Assembly (NCBI GenBank): GCA_022448985.1
Contig: JAKVCR010000106.1
Span: 1 to 41,926, forward strand
Origin: Roseibacillus sp.
GTDB lineage: Bacteria > Verrucomicrobiota > Verrucomicrobiia > Verrucomicrobiales > Akkermansiaceae
Direction: 5' to 3'
DNA length: 41,926 bases
Position 1 is the first letter of the stretch, and the number at the start of each line of letters is the position of its first letter. The position numbers were made by a program, and so were the translations under genes. Below the pieces are notes generated by a model, which had not been told where the DNA came from, did not search any database, and saw only the letters and a list, made by a program, of their open reading frames with translations. Below are positions 9,400-18,708 of this stretch, in pieces.

Positions 9400-10608
9400 C
9401 TACTTCCGCCCTTCTTTCTTCATCCTGGCCAGGGGATGCCCCCGTTCCCCGAGGGGAAAGGCTACCGCCCTCCCTCCCTGCCGGTGGGACTCAAAGACGG
9501 CGCAGATCATTTCCACCGTCCCCGCCCCCTCCTCAAGACCGCAGACCGGTTCGCGGTCTTCGTCCACTGCCGCGACGAGATCCCTCACGGCCACCACGTG
9601 CTCATGGATCTCCTTGATGAGCTGGGGCTGATCCTCCTTCCGGCCAATCCCCATGGTCGTGATCGGCTGCCACTCCCGCGGATTCTTGGGAGGCATGAAA
9701 GGATTTCCGGTAATGAGGTGCGCAAGGGGATCACGGTCGGCCCTGATCGCTATGATCCCCCGGCTGCCTATCAGCTGCAGGCCAAATCCGAAGTTGGAGG
9801 TGTCGTCATTGGCAATGGAGTCGAAGGTGGCCATCACTCCGTTCGCCATCCGGAACCGGGCATGCAGCTCGTCTCCTGCCAGCAGTCCAAGACCCTCCGC
9901 ACCCTCGGAGATGTCCTCCGCAGTCACCGGCTTTCCACCCTTCAGCATCTCAGCCGAGCAGTTGACCGGATCGCCGGCAAAAAACCGGATCATGTCCATG
10001 ACATGCGACCCCAGGACCCAGAGATCCTCCGCTCCCCCACGCCGGTCGCCCTTCCCCCGGCCCCGGATCTCCAGCAGCTTCCCGATCCCGCCCTCCGCGA
10101 CATGAGTGGCGATATGCTGCAGGGCGGGATTATAGCGATTGCGATGAGCCACCGCCACCCTGGTCCCATGCTTCCGGCACGCCTCCCGCACACGGTCGGC
10201 CTCCGCCGGGGTGCGGCAGAAGGGCTTCTCGACGTAGATGCCCTTCACGCCCGCCGCCGCACAGTCCACGATCATTTCCGCATGCTGGTCGGCATAGCGC
10301 GGACAGATGGAAACGAACTCGGGTTTCACCGCCCCGAGTAATTGATGGTGGTCCTCGAAGCCCCGTTGCGCCTTGAGCCGCTGCACCGCCCGCTGCCTCC
10401 CGATCTCGTCAGGGTCGGCGACCCCCACCACTTCGACTCCCCTGATCCTGAGCCAGACCGTATCGAGAGCATGCCCGTAGTTGCCCCGTCCGGTGTGACC
10501 GATAACACCTACCCGAAGCTTCCTGCGGGGGTCCTCCCGGGCGGCAATCAGCTGTGGCATCCCGACAGTGGCGGTAGCGCCCTGGGCAAGGAACGATCTG
10601 CGCTTCAT
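9400..10608 (-). CDS. Gfo/Idh/MocA family oxidoreductase, Tat-exported
   Basis: 402 aa from the ATG at 10608, giving MKRRSFLAQGATATVGMPQL, a twin-arginine-type signal; an in-frame start at 10644 only adds residues before it. The NAD(P)-binding Rossmann motif is GVIGHTGRGNYGH, followed by VEVVGVADPD at the end of beta-2. The EKP signature appears as YVEKPFCRTPAEA, and HRNRYNPALQHI and the C-terminal alpha/beta domain follow. Family members oxidise or reduce sugars and cyclitols or act as glycosidases through NAD. Exported versions are very common in PVC bacteria. The divergent neighbour is a sulfatase (80-bp gap), so a joint role in sulfated-glycan use is a reasonable inference. The specific substrate cannot be read from sequence. 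Confidence 0.92.
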   Translation of the reverse strand: MKRRSFLAQGATATVGMPQLIAAREDPRRKLRVGVIGHTGRGNYGHALDTVWLRIRGVEVVGVADPDEIGRQRAVQRLKAQRGFEDHHQLLGAVKPEFVSICPRYADQHAEMIVDCAAAGVKGIYVEKPFCRTPAEADRVREACRKHGTRVAVAHRNRYNPALQHIATHVAEGGIGKLLEIRGRGKGDRRGGAEDLWVLGSHVMDMIRFFAGDPVNCSAEMLKGGKPVTAEDISEGAEGLGLLAGDELHARFRMANGVMATFDSIANDDTSNFGFGLQLIGSRGIIAIRADRDPLAHLITGNPFMPPKNPREWQPITTMGIGRKEDQPQLIKEIHEHVVAVRDLVAAVDEDREPVCGLEEGAGTVEMICAVFESHRQGGRAVAFPLGERGHPLARMKKEGRK

Positions 10609-10649
10609 TACACACACCACTACCCGCGCCACACGCCAGGTCAATCTGA

Positions 10650-10677
10650 TTGCTCAACCGGAGACCCTCGCTACAGT
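10650..10677 (+). promoter_or_regulatory. Candidate promoter for the sulfatase gene
   Basis: TTGCTC (10650-10655), a 16-bp spacer and TACAGT (10672-10677) lie 11 nt before the sulfatase ATG. There is no Shine-Dalgarno between the -10 and the start, so the mRNA leader would be only a few nucleotides. The same TTGCTC -35 recurs upstream of the NYN gene. Confidence 0.4.
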
Positions 10678-10688
10678 CCTCTCTTCCC

Positions 10689-12161
10689 ATGAGGCTATTC
10701 CTTCCCCTCGCGATCCTTCTCTTTCCCGGCATCCTTCCCGCCGCCCCGGAGGATCAGCCGAAGTATAATGTTCTCTTCCTGATCTCGGACGACCTCACCT
10801 ATACCGCGCTGTCCTGCTACGGAAACAAGGTCTGTCATACACCCAACATCGATCGCCTCGCCGCCCGCGGAACGCGCTTCACCCGGGCCTACTGCCAAGG
10901 CACCTACTGTGGACCCTCCCGGGCTTCCTTCATGTCGGGCTACTATCCCCATGCCACCGGGGAACTCGGCTACCGCAACCCCCGGCCCCGGATCGGCGAC
11001 CGCGCCACATGGTCACAGCACTTCATGAACAACGGCTACCATGCCGCCCGGGTGAGCAAGATCTATCACATGGGGGTCCCGGGCGGCATTGAGAGCGGTG
11101 GACACGGGGCTGATGACGAAGCCTCGTGGACAGAGCGCTTTAACAGCAAGGGCCCGGAATGGAGAGCTCCCGGTGACGGGGAAACCCTCCAGAACAATCC
11201 CGACGGGAAAAAACCTGCCGTGGGTGGCAACACCTTCGTGGTGGTGGAAGCGGATGGCGACGACCTCGTGCACTCTGACGGCAAGACCGCGGCCAAGGCC
11301 TGTAGCCTCATCGCGGAGCGGAAGAACTCTGAGAAACCATTCTGGCTCGGGGTGGGCTTCGTGCGTCCCCACGTACCCTTCGTGGCACCCCGGTCCTACT
11401 ACAAGCCCTTCCTTCCCTACAGCAAGATGATCCTGCCACCCAAGGTCAAGGACGACTGGGAAGACATCCCAAGGGCCGGCATTAATTACTGCACGAGTGC
11501 CAACATGAAGATGGATCTCCGCCGACAGAAGAAGGCCATCGGAGGATACTATGCCTCGGTGGCCTATATGGATGCCCAGGTCGGCAAGGTTCTTGATGCA
11601 CTGGATCAGGCCGGACTTACCAACCGGACCATCATCATTTTCACCAGCGACCACGGCTTTCACCTCGGTGAGCACGACTTCTGGGCCAAGGTCAGCCTGC
11701 GGGACGAATCTGCAGGCGTCCCCCTCATCATCTGCGTCCCGGGGAAAAAACCCGCGGTCTGCCATTCCTTTGTCGAACTGCTCGACCTCTATCCCACCAC
11801 CGCCGCCCTCTGCGGCCTTGAGGTCCCGGAGCGCCTCCAGGGGAAGGATATTTCCCGCATCCTCGATGACCCCGGACACGAGGTGCGCAAGGATGCTTTT
11901 TGCGTGGCTCCCATGCGAAAGGGATTTCTCCTTCGTGACCGGAACTGGGCTTACCTGCAGTATGGCGAGGATGCCGGCGGCGGGAGGGAGCTCTTCGACA
12001 TGATGAAGGACCCGGGACAATTCACAAACCTGGCTGACGACCCTTCGCACGCACGAATCACCCAGTCCTTCCAGGGCCGCGTCGCGGCCAGGCTGCAGGC
12101 GATCCGCACCAACGACCTCGGCATCGATTACCGTAAGCGCAGGCCACAGAGGAAAAAATAG
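10689..12161 (+). CDS. Secreted sulfatase, Cys-type (iduronate-2-sulfatase-like)
   Basis: 490 aa, start ATG at 10689 giving signal peptide MRLFLPLAILLFPGILPA; an upstream TTG in frame would spoil the signal. The metal-binding aspartates are in FLISDDL (D34, D35). The formylglycine motif is C74-G-P-S-R78 within TYCGPSRASFMSG, so Cys74 would be converted to formylglycine. Further family marks are HTPNIDRLAARG, PFWLGVGFVRPHVPF, the FTSDHGFHLGEHDFWAK metal-site loop and the C-terminal ELFDMMKDPGQFTNLA. The HVPFV and GFHLGEH pattern matches iduronate-2-sulfatase-type (S1_7-like) enzymes more than arylsulfatase A. It hydrolyses sulfate esters of glycans in the periplasm or outside the cell. No maturase (FGE or anSME) gene lies in the window, so modification must be provided elsewhere. 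Confidence 0.93.
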   Translation: MRLFLPLAILLFPGILPAAPEDQPKYNVLFLISDDLTYTALSCYGNKVCHTPNIDRLAARGTRFTRAYCQGTYCGPSRASFMSGYYPHATGELGYRNPRPRIGDRATWSQHFMNNGYHAARVSKIYHMGVPGGIESGGHGADDEASWTERFNSKGPEWRAPGDGETLQNNPDGKKPAVGGNTFVVVEADGDDLVHSDGKTAAKACSLIAERKNSEKPFWLGVGFVRPHVPFVAPRSYYKPFLPYSKMILPPKVKDDWEDIPRAGINYCTSANMKMDLRRQKKAIGGYYASVAYMDAQVGKVLDALDQAGLTNRTIIIFTSDHGFHLGEHDFWAKVSLRDESAGVPLIICVPGKKPAVCHSFVELLDLYPTTAALCGLEVPERLQGKDISRILDDPGHEVRKDAFCVAPMRKGFLLRDRNWAYLQYGEDAGGGRELFDMMKDPGQFTNLADDPSHARITQSFQGRVAARLQAIRTNDLGIDYRKRRPQRKK

Positions 12162-12259
12162 GGGCGGCCCGCGTCCACTGTCCGGAGCACCCTTCCCGGC
12201 ACCCACCGGGCAGCAGCGTGCCCGCCTCAGACATGGTAACGCAAAGACGGGCTCACTAC

Positions 12260-12288
12260 TTGCTCCCCGGTCCCCGCTTCCCTAGAGT
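12260..12288 (+). promoter_or_regulatory. Candidate promoter for the NYN-domain gene
   Basis: TTGCTC (12260-12265), a 17-bp spacer and TAGAGT (12283-12288) lie in the gap after the sulfatase gene, 39 nt before the ATG at 12328. The -35 hexamer is identical to that proposed for the sulfatase gene. Confidence 0.4.
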
Positions 12289-12327
12289 TCACCCATCAGT
12301 ACTTCCCACAATGCACCCAACGCCACC

Positions 12328-13110
12328 ATGGCGGTCTTCCTCGACCTCGAGAACATCGCCATCGGCGCCCGTGACGCCCGCTATCCGACCTTTTCCATCG
12401 CCAAGGTCTTCGAGCGCCTCTTTCTCAAGGGACATATCGTCCTGAAAAAGGCTTACTGCGACTTTTCACGCTTCAAGGAATTCAAGCGGGACCTGCACGA
12501 CGCAGCCTTTGAACTCATTGAGATCCCGCATTTCCGACAGTCGGGCAAGAATTCCGCTGATATCCGGATGGTGGTGGACGCCCTCGACCTCTGCTATGCC
12601 AAGAGCCACGTCGACACCTTTGTCATTATCTCCGGGGACTCGGATTTTTCCCCCCTCGTCAGCAAACTCCGCGAGAACGCCAAGACCGTCATCGGAGTGG
12701 GAGTGAAGAACTCCAGTTCCGACCTTTTCATCAGGAACTGCGACGAGTTCATCTACTACGATGACCTCGTGCGCAGGTCTCCGGCCAAGAAAGCGGCTGC
12801 GAAGAAGACCACCCGCAAAACCGCCAGAAAGAAAACCGCGGCCAGGAAAGCTTCCGACGGTCCCACCACCGAGGAGGCCCTTGAGCAGGTTGCCGGCACC
12901 TTTGAGGCCCTCTTTGAGGAGCGGAGCAACGACGACGCCATCTGGGGGTCAATGATCAAACAGGCCCTGAAACGCCGGAACCCCGGATTTAACGAACGCG
13001 CCCACGGGTTCCGCTCCTTTAACGAAGTCCTTCTCGAGGCGGAGGAAAACGGCCTCCTGCGACTTGAAGCGGACGAGCGCTCCGGGGGCTACACCGTACA
13101 CCCGGCCTGA
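12328..13110 (+). CDS. NYN (LabA/PIN-like) domain protein with OST-HTH/LOTUS domain
   Basis: 260 aa. The N-terminal NYN domain (1-145) is a PIN-like RNase fold with acidic clusters at FLDLENIAIG (D6, E8), NSADIRMVVDALD (D78, D84) and IISGDSDFSPLV (D104, D106). Residues about 151-178 are a Lys/Arg/Ala/Thr-rich, histone-H1-like linker. The C-terminus (about 180-260) fits an OST-HTH/LOTUS winged-helix RNA-binding domain, with WGSMIKQALKRRNPGFNE and YGVT-like ending GGYTVHPA. It therefore probably binds RNA through LOTUS and cuts or holds it through NYN. The start is the ATG at 12328; no in-frame ATG lies nearby upstream. It converges with yebC. Confidence 0.88.
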   Translation: MAVFLDLENIAIGARDARYPTFSIAKVFERLFLKGHIVLKKAYCDFSRFKEFKRDLHDAAFELIEIPHFRQSGKNSADIRMVVDALDLCYAKSHVDTFVIISGDSDFSPLVSKLRENAKTVIGVGVKNSSSDLFIRNCDEFIYYDDLVRRSPAKKAAAKKTTRKTARKKTAARKASDGPTTEEALEQVAGTFEALFEERSNDDAIWGSMIKQALKRRNPGFNERAHGFRSFNEVLLEAEENGLLRLEADERSGGYTVHPA

Positions 13111-13149
13111 GAGACCCTCCCGAGCTGTCCCCGGCCAACCTGCTACATT

Positions 13150-13860
13150 CTACGCCACGTTGGTGTAGACCGCCTGCACATCCTCATCGTCTTCCAGCTT
13201 GTCGATCAGGGATTCGATCTCGTCGAGTTGGTCCTCGCTGAACTCCTGCGGGTTGTTCGGGATGCGCTGCAGGCTGGCCCTGCTCAGTTCAATCCCCATC
13301 TTCTCGCAGCCCTGTGAGAGCGATCCGAAATTGCTGAAGTCGCCATAGACGAACACCGTTCCCTCATTCTCCTCCAGTTCCTCCAGTCCATGGTCAATGA
13401 GTTCGAGTTCGATTTCCTCAAGGTCATGCTCTTCCTTTCTCTCGAACTGGATCACCGCCTTGCGATCGAAAAGGAATTGCAGCGACCCGCTGTTGAGGAT
13501 TTCCCCGCCCGCCTTGTTGATGGGGGTGCGGACGTTGGAGATGGTGCGGTTTGTGTTGTCCGTGGCCGTCTCGATGAAAAGCATCACCCCATGGGGGCCC
13601 TTGGCCTCGTAATTGACCTCCGAGATCTCGGCCATGTCCTTGCCCGCGGCCCGCTTGATGGCGGTCTCGATGTTGTCCTTGGGCATGTTCTGCGCCTTGG
13701 CATTCAGGATCGCAGTACGCAGCTTGGAGTTGCTGTCCGGGTCCGGACCTCCCTCCTTGGCCGCCATCGTGATGGTCCTTGCCAGCTTGGGAAAGACCTT
13801 CGACATCTTGTCCCACCGCTTCTCCTTGGCGGCTCGTCGATACTCAAATGCACGTCCCAT
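13150..13860 (-). CDS. yebC: YebC/PmpR family regulator (TACO1-like)
   Basis: 236 aa, the usual length. The start [21 protein letters not shown] is the family N-terminus (elsewhere MAGHSKWANIKHRK), and [19 protein letters not shown] and the [10 protein letters not shown] stretch are diagnostic. YebC proteins have been described as transcription regulators and more recently as ribosome-associated factors that help translation through difficult proline stretches, like mitochondrial TACO1. It is cytoplasmic. It is a single gene, convergent with the NYN gene (39-bp gap) and divergent from the phospholipase D-like gene. The resolvase usually next to YebC (RuvC) is absent here. Confidence 0.95.
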   Translation of the reverse strand: MGRAFEYRRAAKEKRWDKMSKVFPKLARTITMAAKEGGPDPDSNSKLRTAILNAKAQNMPKDNIETAIKRAAGKDMAEISEVNYEAKGPHGVMLFIETATDNTNRTISNVRTPINKAGGEILNSGSLQFLFDRKAVIQFERKEEHDLEEIELELIDHGLEELEENEGTVFVYGDFSNFGSLSQGCEKMGIELSRASLQRIPNNPQEFSEDQLDEIESLIDKLEDDEDVQAVYTNVA

Positions 13861-13870
13861 GGGCGGGAAG

Positions 13871-13900
13871 AATGTAGGGGGGCCTGCCCTCCCATCTCAA
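13871..13900 (-). promoter_or_regulatory. Candidate promoter for yebC
   Basis: Read on the minus strand: TTGAGA (13900-13895, 5 of 6 matches to TTGACA), an 18-bp GC-rich spacer, and TACATT (13876-13871), then 10 nt to the ATG. No Shine-Dalgarno follows. This is the best-formed promoter I found by eye. Confidence 0.5.
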
Positions 13901-13967
13901 ACCACAAATTCCGGATTTTCAGGTTTCGTCCGCAGGCATTCCTGTTCAAACAAGGGAACTCTGCATC

Positions 13968-15107
13968 ATGAATACCAAATGCCAGCTCCTCCATCCTCCC
14001 CTGACCGGAGCCTTTCCCCCGGAACGGGTCGCCGATCCCACCTTCGACCTCGTGGTGGCGGAACTGGCCCGGGCCCGGGAGAGCGTGGAGATCTTCATGT
14101 ACGTCTGGCGCTCGGATGAGGCTGGCACGCGGGTGGGAGAAGCCGTTCTCGCCGCGGCGGAGCGCGGGGTGAAGATCCACATCATCAAGGACATCGGGGC
14201 CATCATGTGCGAGGTCATCGAGATGAACCGCAAGCCCTTCTTTCCCCGCAAAATTCCCCTCCTCAAGCGGATCGTCTACAAGATCATCGGGTGCACCTTT
14301 CCCGATACCTTCGTTGAGGACAAACACGACCAGGAACTCGGAGCCCTCCTCCTCGCTCATCCCAATGTCACGGTCGAGTGGATTAACAAGACTCACACCA
14401 AGTACTACGTCTTCGATGAACGGCTCCTCGTCACCGGGAGCATCAACATCGAAGACCGGCACCAGAATTACTTCGATTACATGCTGGCCCTTGAGGATCC
14501 CGAACTCGTCCAGCGCCTGCGGACGCGCATGACAGGAGAAGCCCCCTACGATCCGGAGCGCAACATCGACTTCCTCTGTAACACCCACCGCGACGGGGAC
14601 GGGTCGGTTTTCGAGATCAAGCCCGAGGTCCTGCGTTTTATCGAGGAGGCCAAAAAGTCGATCTACATCGAAGTGGCCTATATCGGGGATCCCGAATTCG
14701 CGGATGCCCTGGTGGCCGCGGCCAAGCGGGGAGTGCGCGTCACCGTCCTCTTCTCCCGGGAGGCCAACATCGGTAATGATGTCAATTACTGGGCCATCCA
14801 CGACCTCTACACCCGGGCGCCCATGGAGGTCTATCTCACCGGAACCATGATTCACGCCAAGCTTCTCCTCTTCGACAATGAGCTGATTCTCACCGGCTCC
14901 TGCAACATGAATATCTTCTCGCTCCAGAAAGCAGCCGAACTCGACCTCGTGATCCGGAACGAACCCACCCTGATCGGAGAAGTTCAGGCCCTGATTGCGA
15001 AACGGATCGAGTCCAGCAGCCAGGTGACCACGGCCGAGGAACTGGCAGGCTTCAATCCCATCCTCGCCTCCCTCCAGCAGCTCCACCAGAAGTTGAATCC
15101 AAATTAG
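13968..15107 (+). CDS. Phospholipase D-like protein / cardiolipin synthase-type phosphatidyltransferase
   Basis: 379 aa with two HKD motifs: H143-T-K145...D150 with GSIN (157-160) in THTKYYVFDERLLVTGSINIED, and a second near residue 296 in HAKLLLFDNELILTGSCNMN. Both catalytic halves are complete. The N-terminal part contains VEIFMYVWRSDEAG and a basic, partly hydrophobic stretch (about 86-108) that may touch the membrane; there are no true N-terminal transmembrane helices as in ClsA. That makes it closer to ClsB or bacterial PLD-like enzymes. It would join two phosphatidylglycerols to cardiolipin, or exchange headgroups. A weak AAGGGA site lies about 11 nt before the ATG. The OsmC gene follows 67 bp downstream. 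A nuclease role is possible for the fold but less likely. Confidence 0.85.
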   Translation: MNTKCQLLHPPLTGAFPPERVADPTFDLVVAELARARESVEIFMYVWRSDEAGTRVGEAVLAAAERGVKIHIIKDIGAIMCEVIEMNRKPFFPRKIPLLKRIVYKIIGCTFPDTFVEDKHDQELGALLLAHPNVTVEWINKTHTKYYVFDERLLVTGSINIEDRHQNYFDYMLALEDPELVQRLRTRMTGEAPYDPERNIDFLCNTHRDGDGSVFEIKPEVLRFIEEAKKSIYIEVAYIGDPEFADALVAAAKRGVRVTVLFSREANIGNDVNYWAIHDLYTRAPMEVYLTGTMIHAKLLLFDNELILTGSCNMNIFSLQKAAELDLVIRNEPTLIGEVQALIAKRIESSSQVTTAEELAGFNPILASLQQLHQKLNPN

Positions 15108-15174
15108 GGTGTTCAGGGTCCGTTGTTCCCTGTAGAGACGGCCGCGCAAGCTATCCTGGAACTGCCCACTGAAC

Positions 15175-15621
15175 ATGAGCTCCCACACCATTACACTCAC
15201 CTGGAACCGCGACGGAAAGGAATTCGGCTACAAGGAATACTCCCGGGACCACGACCTTGATTTCGGACATGGTATCAGCATACGGGCCTCGGCCGCGGCC
15301 GACTACCTCGGCACCGCGGAAATCCCCGACCCTGAGCAGGCCTTCGTAGCCTCCCTCTCAAGTTGTCACATGCTCACTTTCCTCGCCCTTGCCTCGCTGC
15401 AGAACCTGACCCTCGAGAGCTACACCGACGAAGCAGTGGGTTATCTTGAGAAAGGCGAGAACGGCAAACCGGTCCTGAGCCGGATTGAGCTCCATCCCGT
15501 GACGGTATGGGCAGAGGGCATTACCGTGTCTGCCGGGAAACTGGAAGAGCTCCACCACAAGGCCCACGAGGAATGCTTCCTCGCCAATTCGGTAAAGACC
15601 CGGATCACCACCGTCCTCTAG
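15175..15621 (+). CDS. OsmC family peroxide reductase
   Basis: 148 aa, standard for OsmC/Ohr/YhfA. The two redox cysteines are C64 in SLSSCHMLTFL and C134 in HEECFLANSV, and the E of DPEQAFVAS is at 54. OsmC proteins reduce organic hydroperoxides using the two-cysteine centre at a dimer interface in the cytoplasm. The SSCHMLTFLALA and CFLANSVK patterns place it nearer the YhfA/OsmC group than Ohr. It follows the phospholipase D-like gene and converges with the helicase gene (54-bp gap). No regulator such as OhrR is nearby. Confidence 0.92.
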   Translation: MSSHTITLTWNRDGKEFGYKEYSRDHDLDFGHGISIRASAAADYLGTAEIPDPEQAFVASLSSCHMLTFLALASLQNLTLESYTDEAVGYLEKGENGKPVLSRIELHPVTVWAEGITVSAGKLEELHHKAHEECFLANSVKTRITTVL

Positions 15622-15675
15622 TCCCTGTCCCAGGGGCCAGTCGGACAACCCGCGGCTCTTCCGGCCATCGGCACC

Positions 15676-18600
15676 CTATCCAAAGAGTCCGAAAATCTCG
15701 TCTTCATCCAGGCCCACCCCCGGTCCCGGAACACCCTTGTCCAGAGTGGAGGCAATCAACTCCCGCTTGCGCTCCTGCAAAGCCAGGATCTTCTCTTCCA
15801 CCGTGTTACGGGTGATCAGCTTGTAGGAGGTCACCACCCGCTCCTGCCCTATCCGGTGGGCGCGGTCAGTGGCCTGCGCCTCCACAGCCGGGTTCCACCA
15901 GGGATCGATGTGGATGACGGTATCCGCCCCCGTCAGGTTCAAGCCTACTCCTCCTGCCTTCAGGCTGATGAGGAAGACAGGAATGGATGATTCCTGGAAG
16001 CGTCTCACCACTTCACCTCGGCCTCGGGTCTGTCCATCGAGGTAACAGAACTCATATCCCTTCTCCGCCAGGACGGGTACCAGTCCCTGCAACATCTGTA
16101 CGAATTGACTGAAGACGAGAACACGGTGTCCTCCCTCGACTGCTTCCTCGAGCAGGCCCTTCAGTTCCTCCACCTTTACCGAACCGTCTTCCTCATCCAG
16201 ACCCGGCAGGTTCAGGAGACGCAGGTCGCAACAGGCCTGGCGCAGACGTAGCAGGGCGGTCAGAGCCAGCATCCGCTTGCGTCCACCCTCCGCGTCGCCA
16301 ATCATGCTCCGGCCCTCCTCGAGGATTGACTGGTAGACCCGCCGTTGCGAGTCACTCAGCTCACAGTAGCGCACCTGTTCTATTTTTTCGGGAAGGTCCT
16401 GGGCCACCTCTTCCTTGAGCCGTCGCAGGACCACCGGTTTGAGACGGCGGGACAGTCGCCGCTGCAACCCGGGAGCATCACCACGCGCCAGAGGCTTTTC
16501 AAAACGATCCGCAAACCGGCTACGCTCACCAAGGTAGCCTGGCATGACGAAGTTCATGATGGACCAGAGGTCGTTCACCGAATTCTCCATTGGCGTTCCG
16601 GTGAGGGCAAAGCGGTGTCTCCCTGGCAGGCGAAAGGCCGCCCGGGAGACCTGCGCTTCCGGATTCTTGATATGCTGCGCCTCATCAAGAATAACCACCT
16701 TGAACTCGCGATCACGGTAAAGATCGATATCAACCCGGAGCAGGGCATAGCTGGTGACAAGGAGATCCGCCTCCGGGTGCGCTGCCAGAACCTCCTTACG
16801 CTTCGGCCCCTCGATGGCAACCACCTCCAGATCCGGCACAAACTTCCCGGCTTCCGCCAGCCAGTTGTGAACCAGGGAAGAGGGACATACCACCAACGCC
16901 GGCCCTCCTCGAGCCGCGAGGAATGCCAGGGCCTGGAGCGTCTTCCCCAGTCCCATGTCATCTGCCAGGATCCCCCCCATCCGCAGCTCTGCCAGCCGCC
17001 ACAACCATTCGACGCCCTCCTTCTGGTAGGGCCTCAGGACCGTTTCCAGAAGGCCCAGGTCCAGTTCCGGCCCGCCGCTTTCCGCCGCGAGCACTTGCTC
17101 TCCCCCGGGCAGGCCCAGGTCCATTGCACTCTGCCGCAGGTAAGCGGCCTGCATCGCATCCACGCGAAAGACCCCTGGAACACCCTGCCGGGGATCGCAG
17201 TCTGCAAGTGCTTCCCTTGCCTCGTCAACCAGCCCCGGATCCAACACCGCCATGCGATCGCTCCCCAAGGGACGGGCAGAACGTCCGGTCTCCAGTAATC
17301 TCTGGACTTCCTCCCGGGTGATGCTCGTTCCATCTCCTGCCTGGTAGGTCAACTCCACCTCCAACCAGTTCTCCGTGCTTCCTGCCACCTGGTAGACTGG
17401 TTGGATCGGGACAATTTCCCTCGCAAACTCCGAGAAGCGCTCGCCCCTGATGACGATCCACTCCGGATCCAGGCATTGTAATCCATGTGCATGAAAACGC
17501 AGAATCGCCTGTGGATCACGGAGCGCAAATTCGCCCCGCCTGCCCGGCCCCTCAAAACCCCACTGGCGGAGGGCGTCTTCCGCCAGGCGTTCCAGGTCCG
17601 GGCTGGCCAGAACGCTCTCTTCATTCTCCGCGGTGAGAAGGGCGCCTTCCTTCGTCCCTGCCGGTCGTCTGTTTTCCCCATAAACAAAGACCATGCGCCC
17701 CTCCACATGGTTGAGAGACCCTTCGAAGACCACTTCCACCACTGGCACGGCAGCTTGCGGAAGAGCTCTCATGAGCCCCGCCTCGATCTCAAACCAATGC
17801 CGGAGCGTGGCGAGAAAAGATGGAGCCTCCAATGGATTCGGAATCAGGCCGGGGCCGAAGATCCCCGCCAATGATTCCGGAACCCCGGAAGCCACCGGGT
17901 AAAACGTCCGGTCCTCCCTGCCCAGGCCCCACACATCCCTGCCCTCTGCCAGCGGAATCAATCCGGTTGGCCACCGGGCCTGCAGGCGATCCTTCCTCGT
18001 TTCCAGAGTCAGACGAGTCTGGCGGCAGGAAACCGTCGCATCGTCCTTCTTCCCAAAACTCACCCGGGGATGCCCGACCAACGCCTCAAGCACCTCGAGA
18101 AATTGCCTGCGATCCAGGTTTACCGCTCCTGGTGGTCCTCCCGGAAAGAGTCGCTGGAGGGTTTCCAGGAGACGACTGTCATCCTCACCAACCTGCAGGA
18201 CGTAATCCTCACCCCAACTCGCGAGAAGATGCTCTTCCCCTTCGTATTCAGTCCCGAACACCACGAGAAGCTGTCCCCTCTCCCATGAGTCCGCGACCTT
18301 GAGTGGCAACATCACCCGGCACTGCACGGAGTAGGCTTCTTCGTCAAAGCCCTCGGTGACCCCTGGCCAGTGCTGCTCCGGGGTCTCTCCCTCCGTCTCC
18401 AATGGGACCTCTTCAGGCCCTGGAGTCGGCTCAATGACCTCAAGGCCCACCGCTATTGCGTGAGCACAAACCCGGCCCTCCCGCCGGGCCATGAGGCAGC
18501 TGCACTTGTTCTCCATGTGCGTGCGCGAAACGACCCGCATCCGCACCTTTTTCCGTTGCCCGCCTATCAAGACTACCCCTTCCAGCCAGCCGTTTTCGTA

Positions 18601-18708
18601 GGCCACCTCGCCCACCAGGCCACTACGATGCATCCCGCGGGCCGACTTCATCTCCTTCCAGCCCCCCGCCTCCATGAGGAGATCCCGCGTGAGTTCCACC
18701 TCCTTCAT
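15676..18708 (-). CDS. SNF2 family DNA helicase/translocase with N-terminal SWIM zinc finger
   Basis: 1010 aa. The SWIM motif is C69-S-C71-x9-C81-A-H83. The central 500 residues are divergent. The SNF2 motor fills the C-terminal half: Walker A ILADDMGLGKT near 586, DEAQHIKN near 674, the LTGTPMEN motif, helicase-C FSQFVQML near 868, and the DPWWNPAVEAQATDRAHRIGQ motif near 952. Such proteins move on double-stranded DNA and remodel protein-DNA complexes; SWIM probably binds DNA or protein. The start at 18708 is chosen because its ATG overlaps the stop of the 28-aa ORF upstream as ATGA; a TTG at 18828 would run through that ORF and into the nuclease gene. An AGGAGG inside codons 2-3 is not usable for this start. 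It is the last gene of the nuclease-microprotein-helicase unit. Confidence 0.93.
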   Translation of the reverse strand: MKEVELTRDLLMEAGGWKEMKSARGMHRSGLVGEVAYENGWLEGVVLIGGQRKKVRMRVVSRTHMENKCSCLMARREGRVCAHAIAVGLEVIEPTPGPEEVPLETEGETPEQHWPGVTEGFDEEAYSVQCRVMLPLKVADSWERGQLLVVFGTEYEGEEHLLASWGEDYVLQVGEDDSRLLETLQRLFPGGPPGAVNLDRRQFLEVLEALVGHPRVSFGKKDDATVSCRQTRLTLETRKDRLQARWPTGLIPLAEGRDVWGLGREDRTFYPVASGVPESLAGIFGPGLIPNPLEAPSFLATLRHWFEIEAGLMRALPQAAVPVVEVVFEGSLNHVEGRMVFVYGENRRPAGTKEGALLTAENEESVLASPDLERLAEDALRQWGFEGPGRRGEFALRDPQAILRFHAHGLQCLDPEWIVIRGERFSEFAREIVPIQPVYQVAGSTENWLEVELTYQAGDGTSITREEVQRLLETGRSARPLGSDRMAVLDPGLVDEAREALADCDPRQGVPGVFRVDAMQAAYLRQSAMDLGLPGGEQVLAAESGGPELDLGLLETVLRPYQKEGVEWLWRLAELRMGGILADDMGLGKTLQALAFLAARGGPALVVCPSSLVHNWLAEAGKFVPDLEVVAIEGPKRKEVLAAHPEADLLVTSYALLRVDIDLYRDREFKVVILDEAQHIKNPEAQVSRAAFRLPGRHRFALTGTPMENSVNDLWSIMNFVMPGYLGERSRFADRFEKPLARGDAPGLQRRLSRRLKPVVLRRLKEEVAQDLPEKIEQVRYCELSDSQRRVYQSILEEGRSMIGDAEGGRKRMLALTALLRLRQACCDLRLLNLPGLDEEDGSVKVEELKGLLEEAVEGGHRVLVFSQFVQMLQGLVPVLAEKGYEFCYLDGQTRGRGEVVRRFQESSIPVFLISLKAGGVGLNLTGADTVIHIDPWWNPAVEAQATDRAHRIGQERVVTSYKLITRNTVEEKILALQERKRELIASTLDKGVPGPGVGLDEDEIFGLFG

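Noticed and set aside
13144..13149. TACATT on the plus strand between the NYN and yebC stops
   Set aside because: It is in a convergent gap with no gene after it, showing that this hexamer also arises by chance; single hexamers were therefore not called promoters unless close to a start.
13704..15200. A 498-codon minus-strand frame
   Set aside because: It is antisense to the phospholipase D-like gene and overlaps yebC; no motif found.
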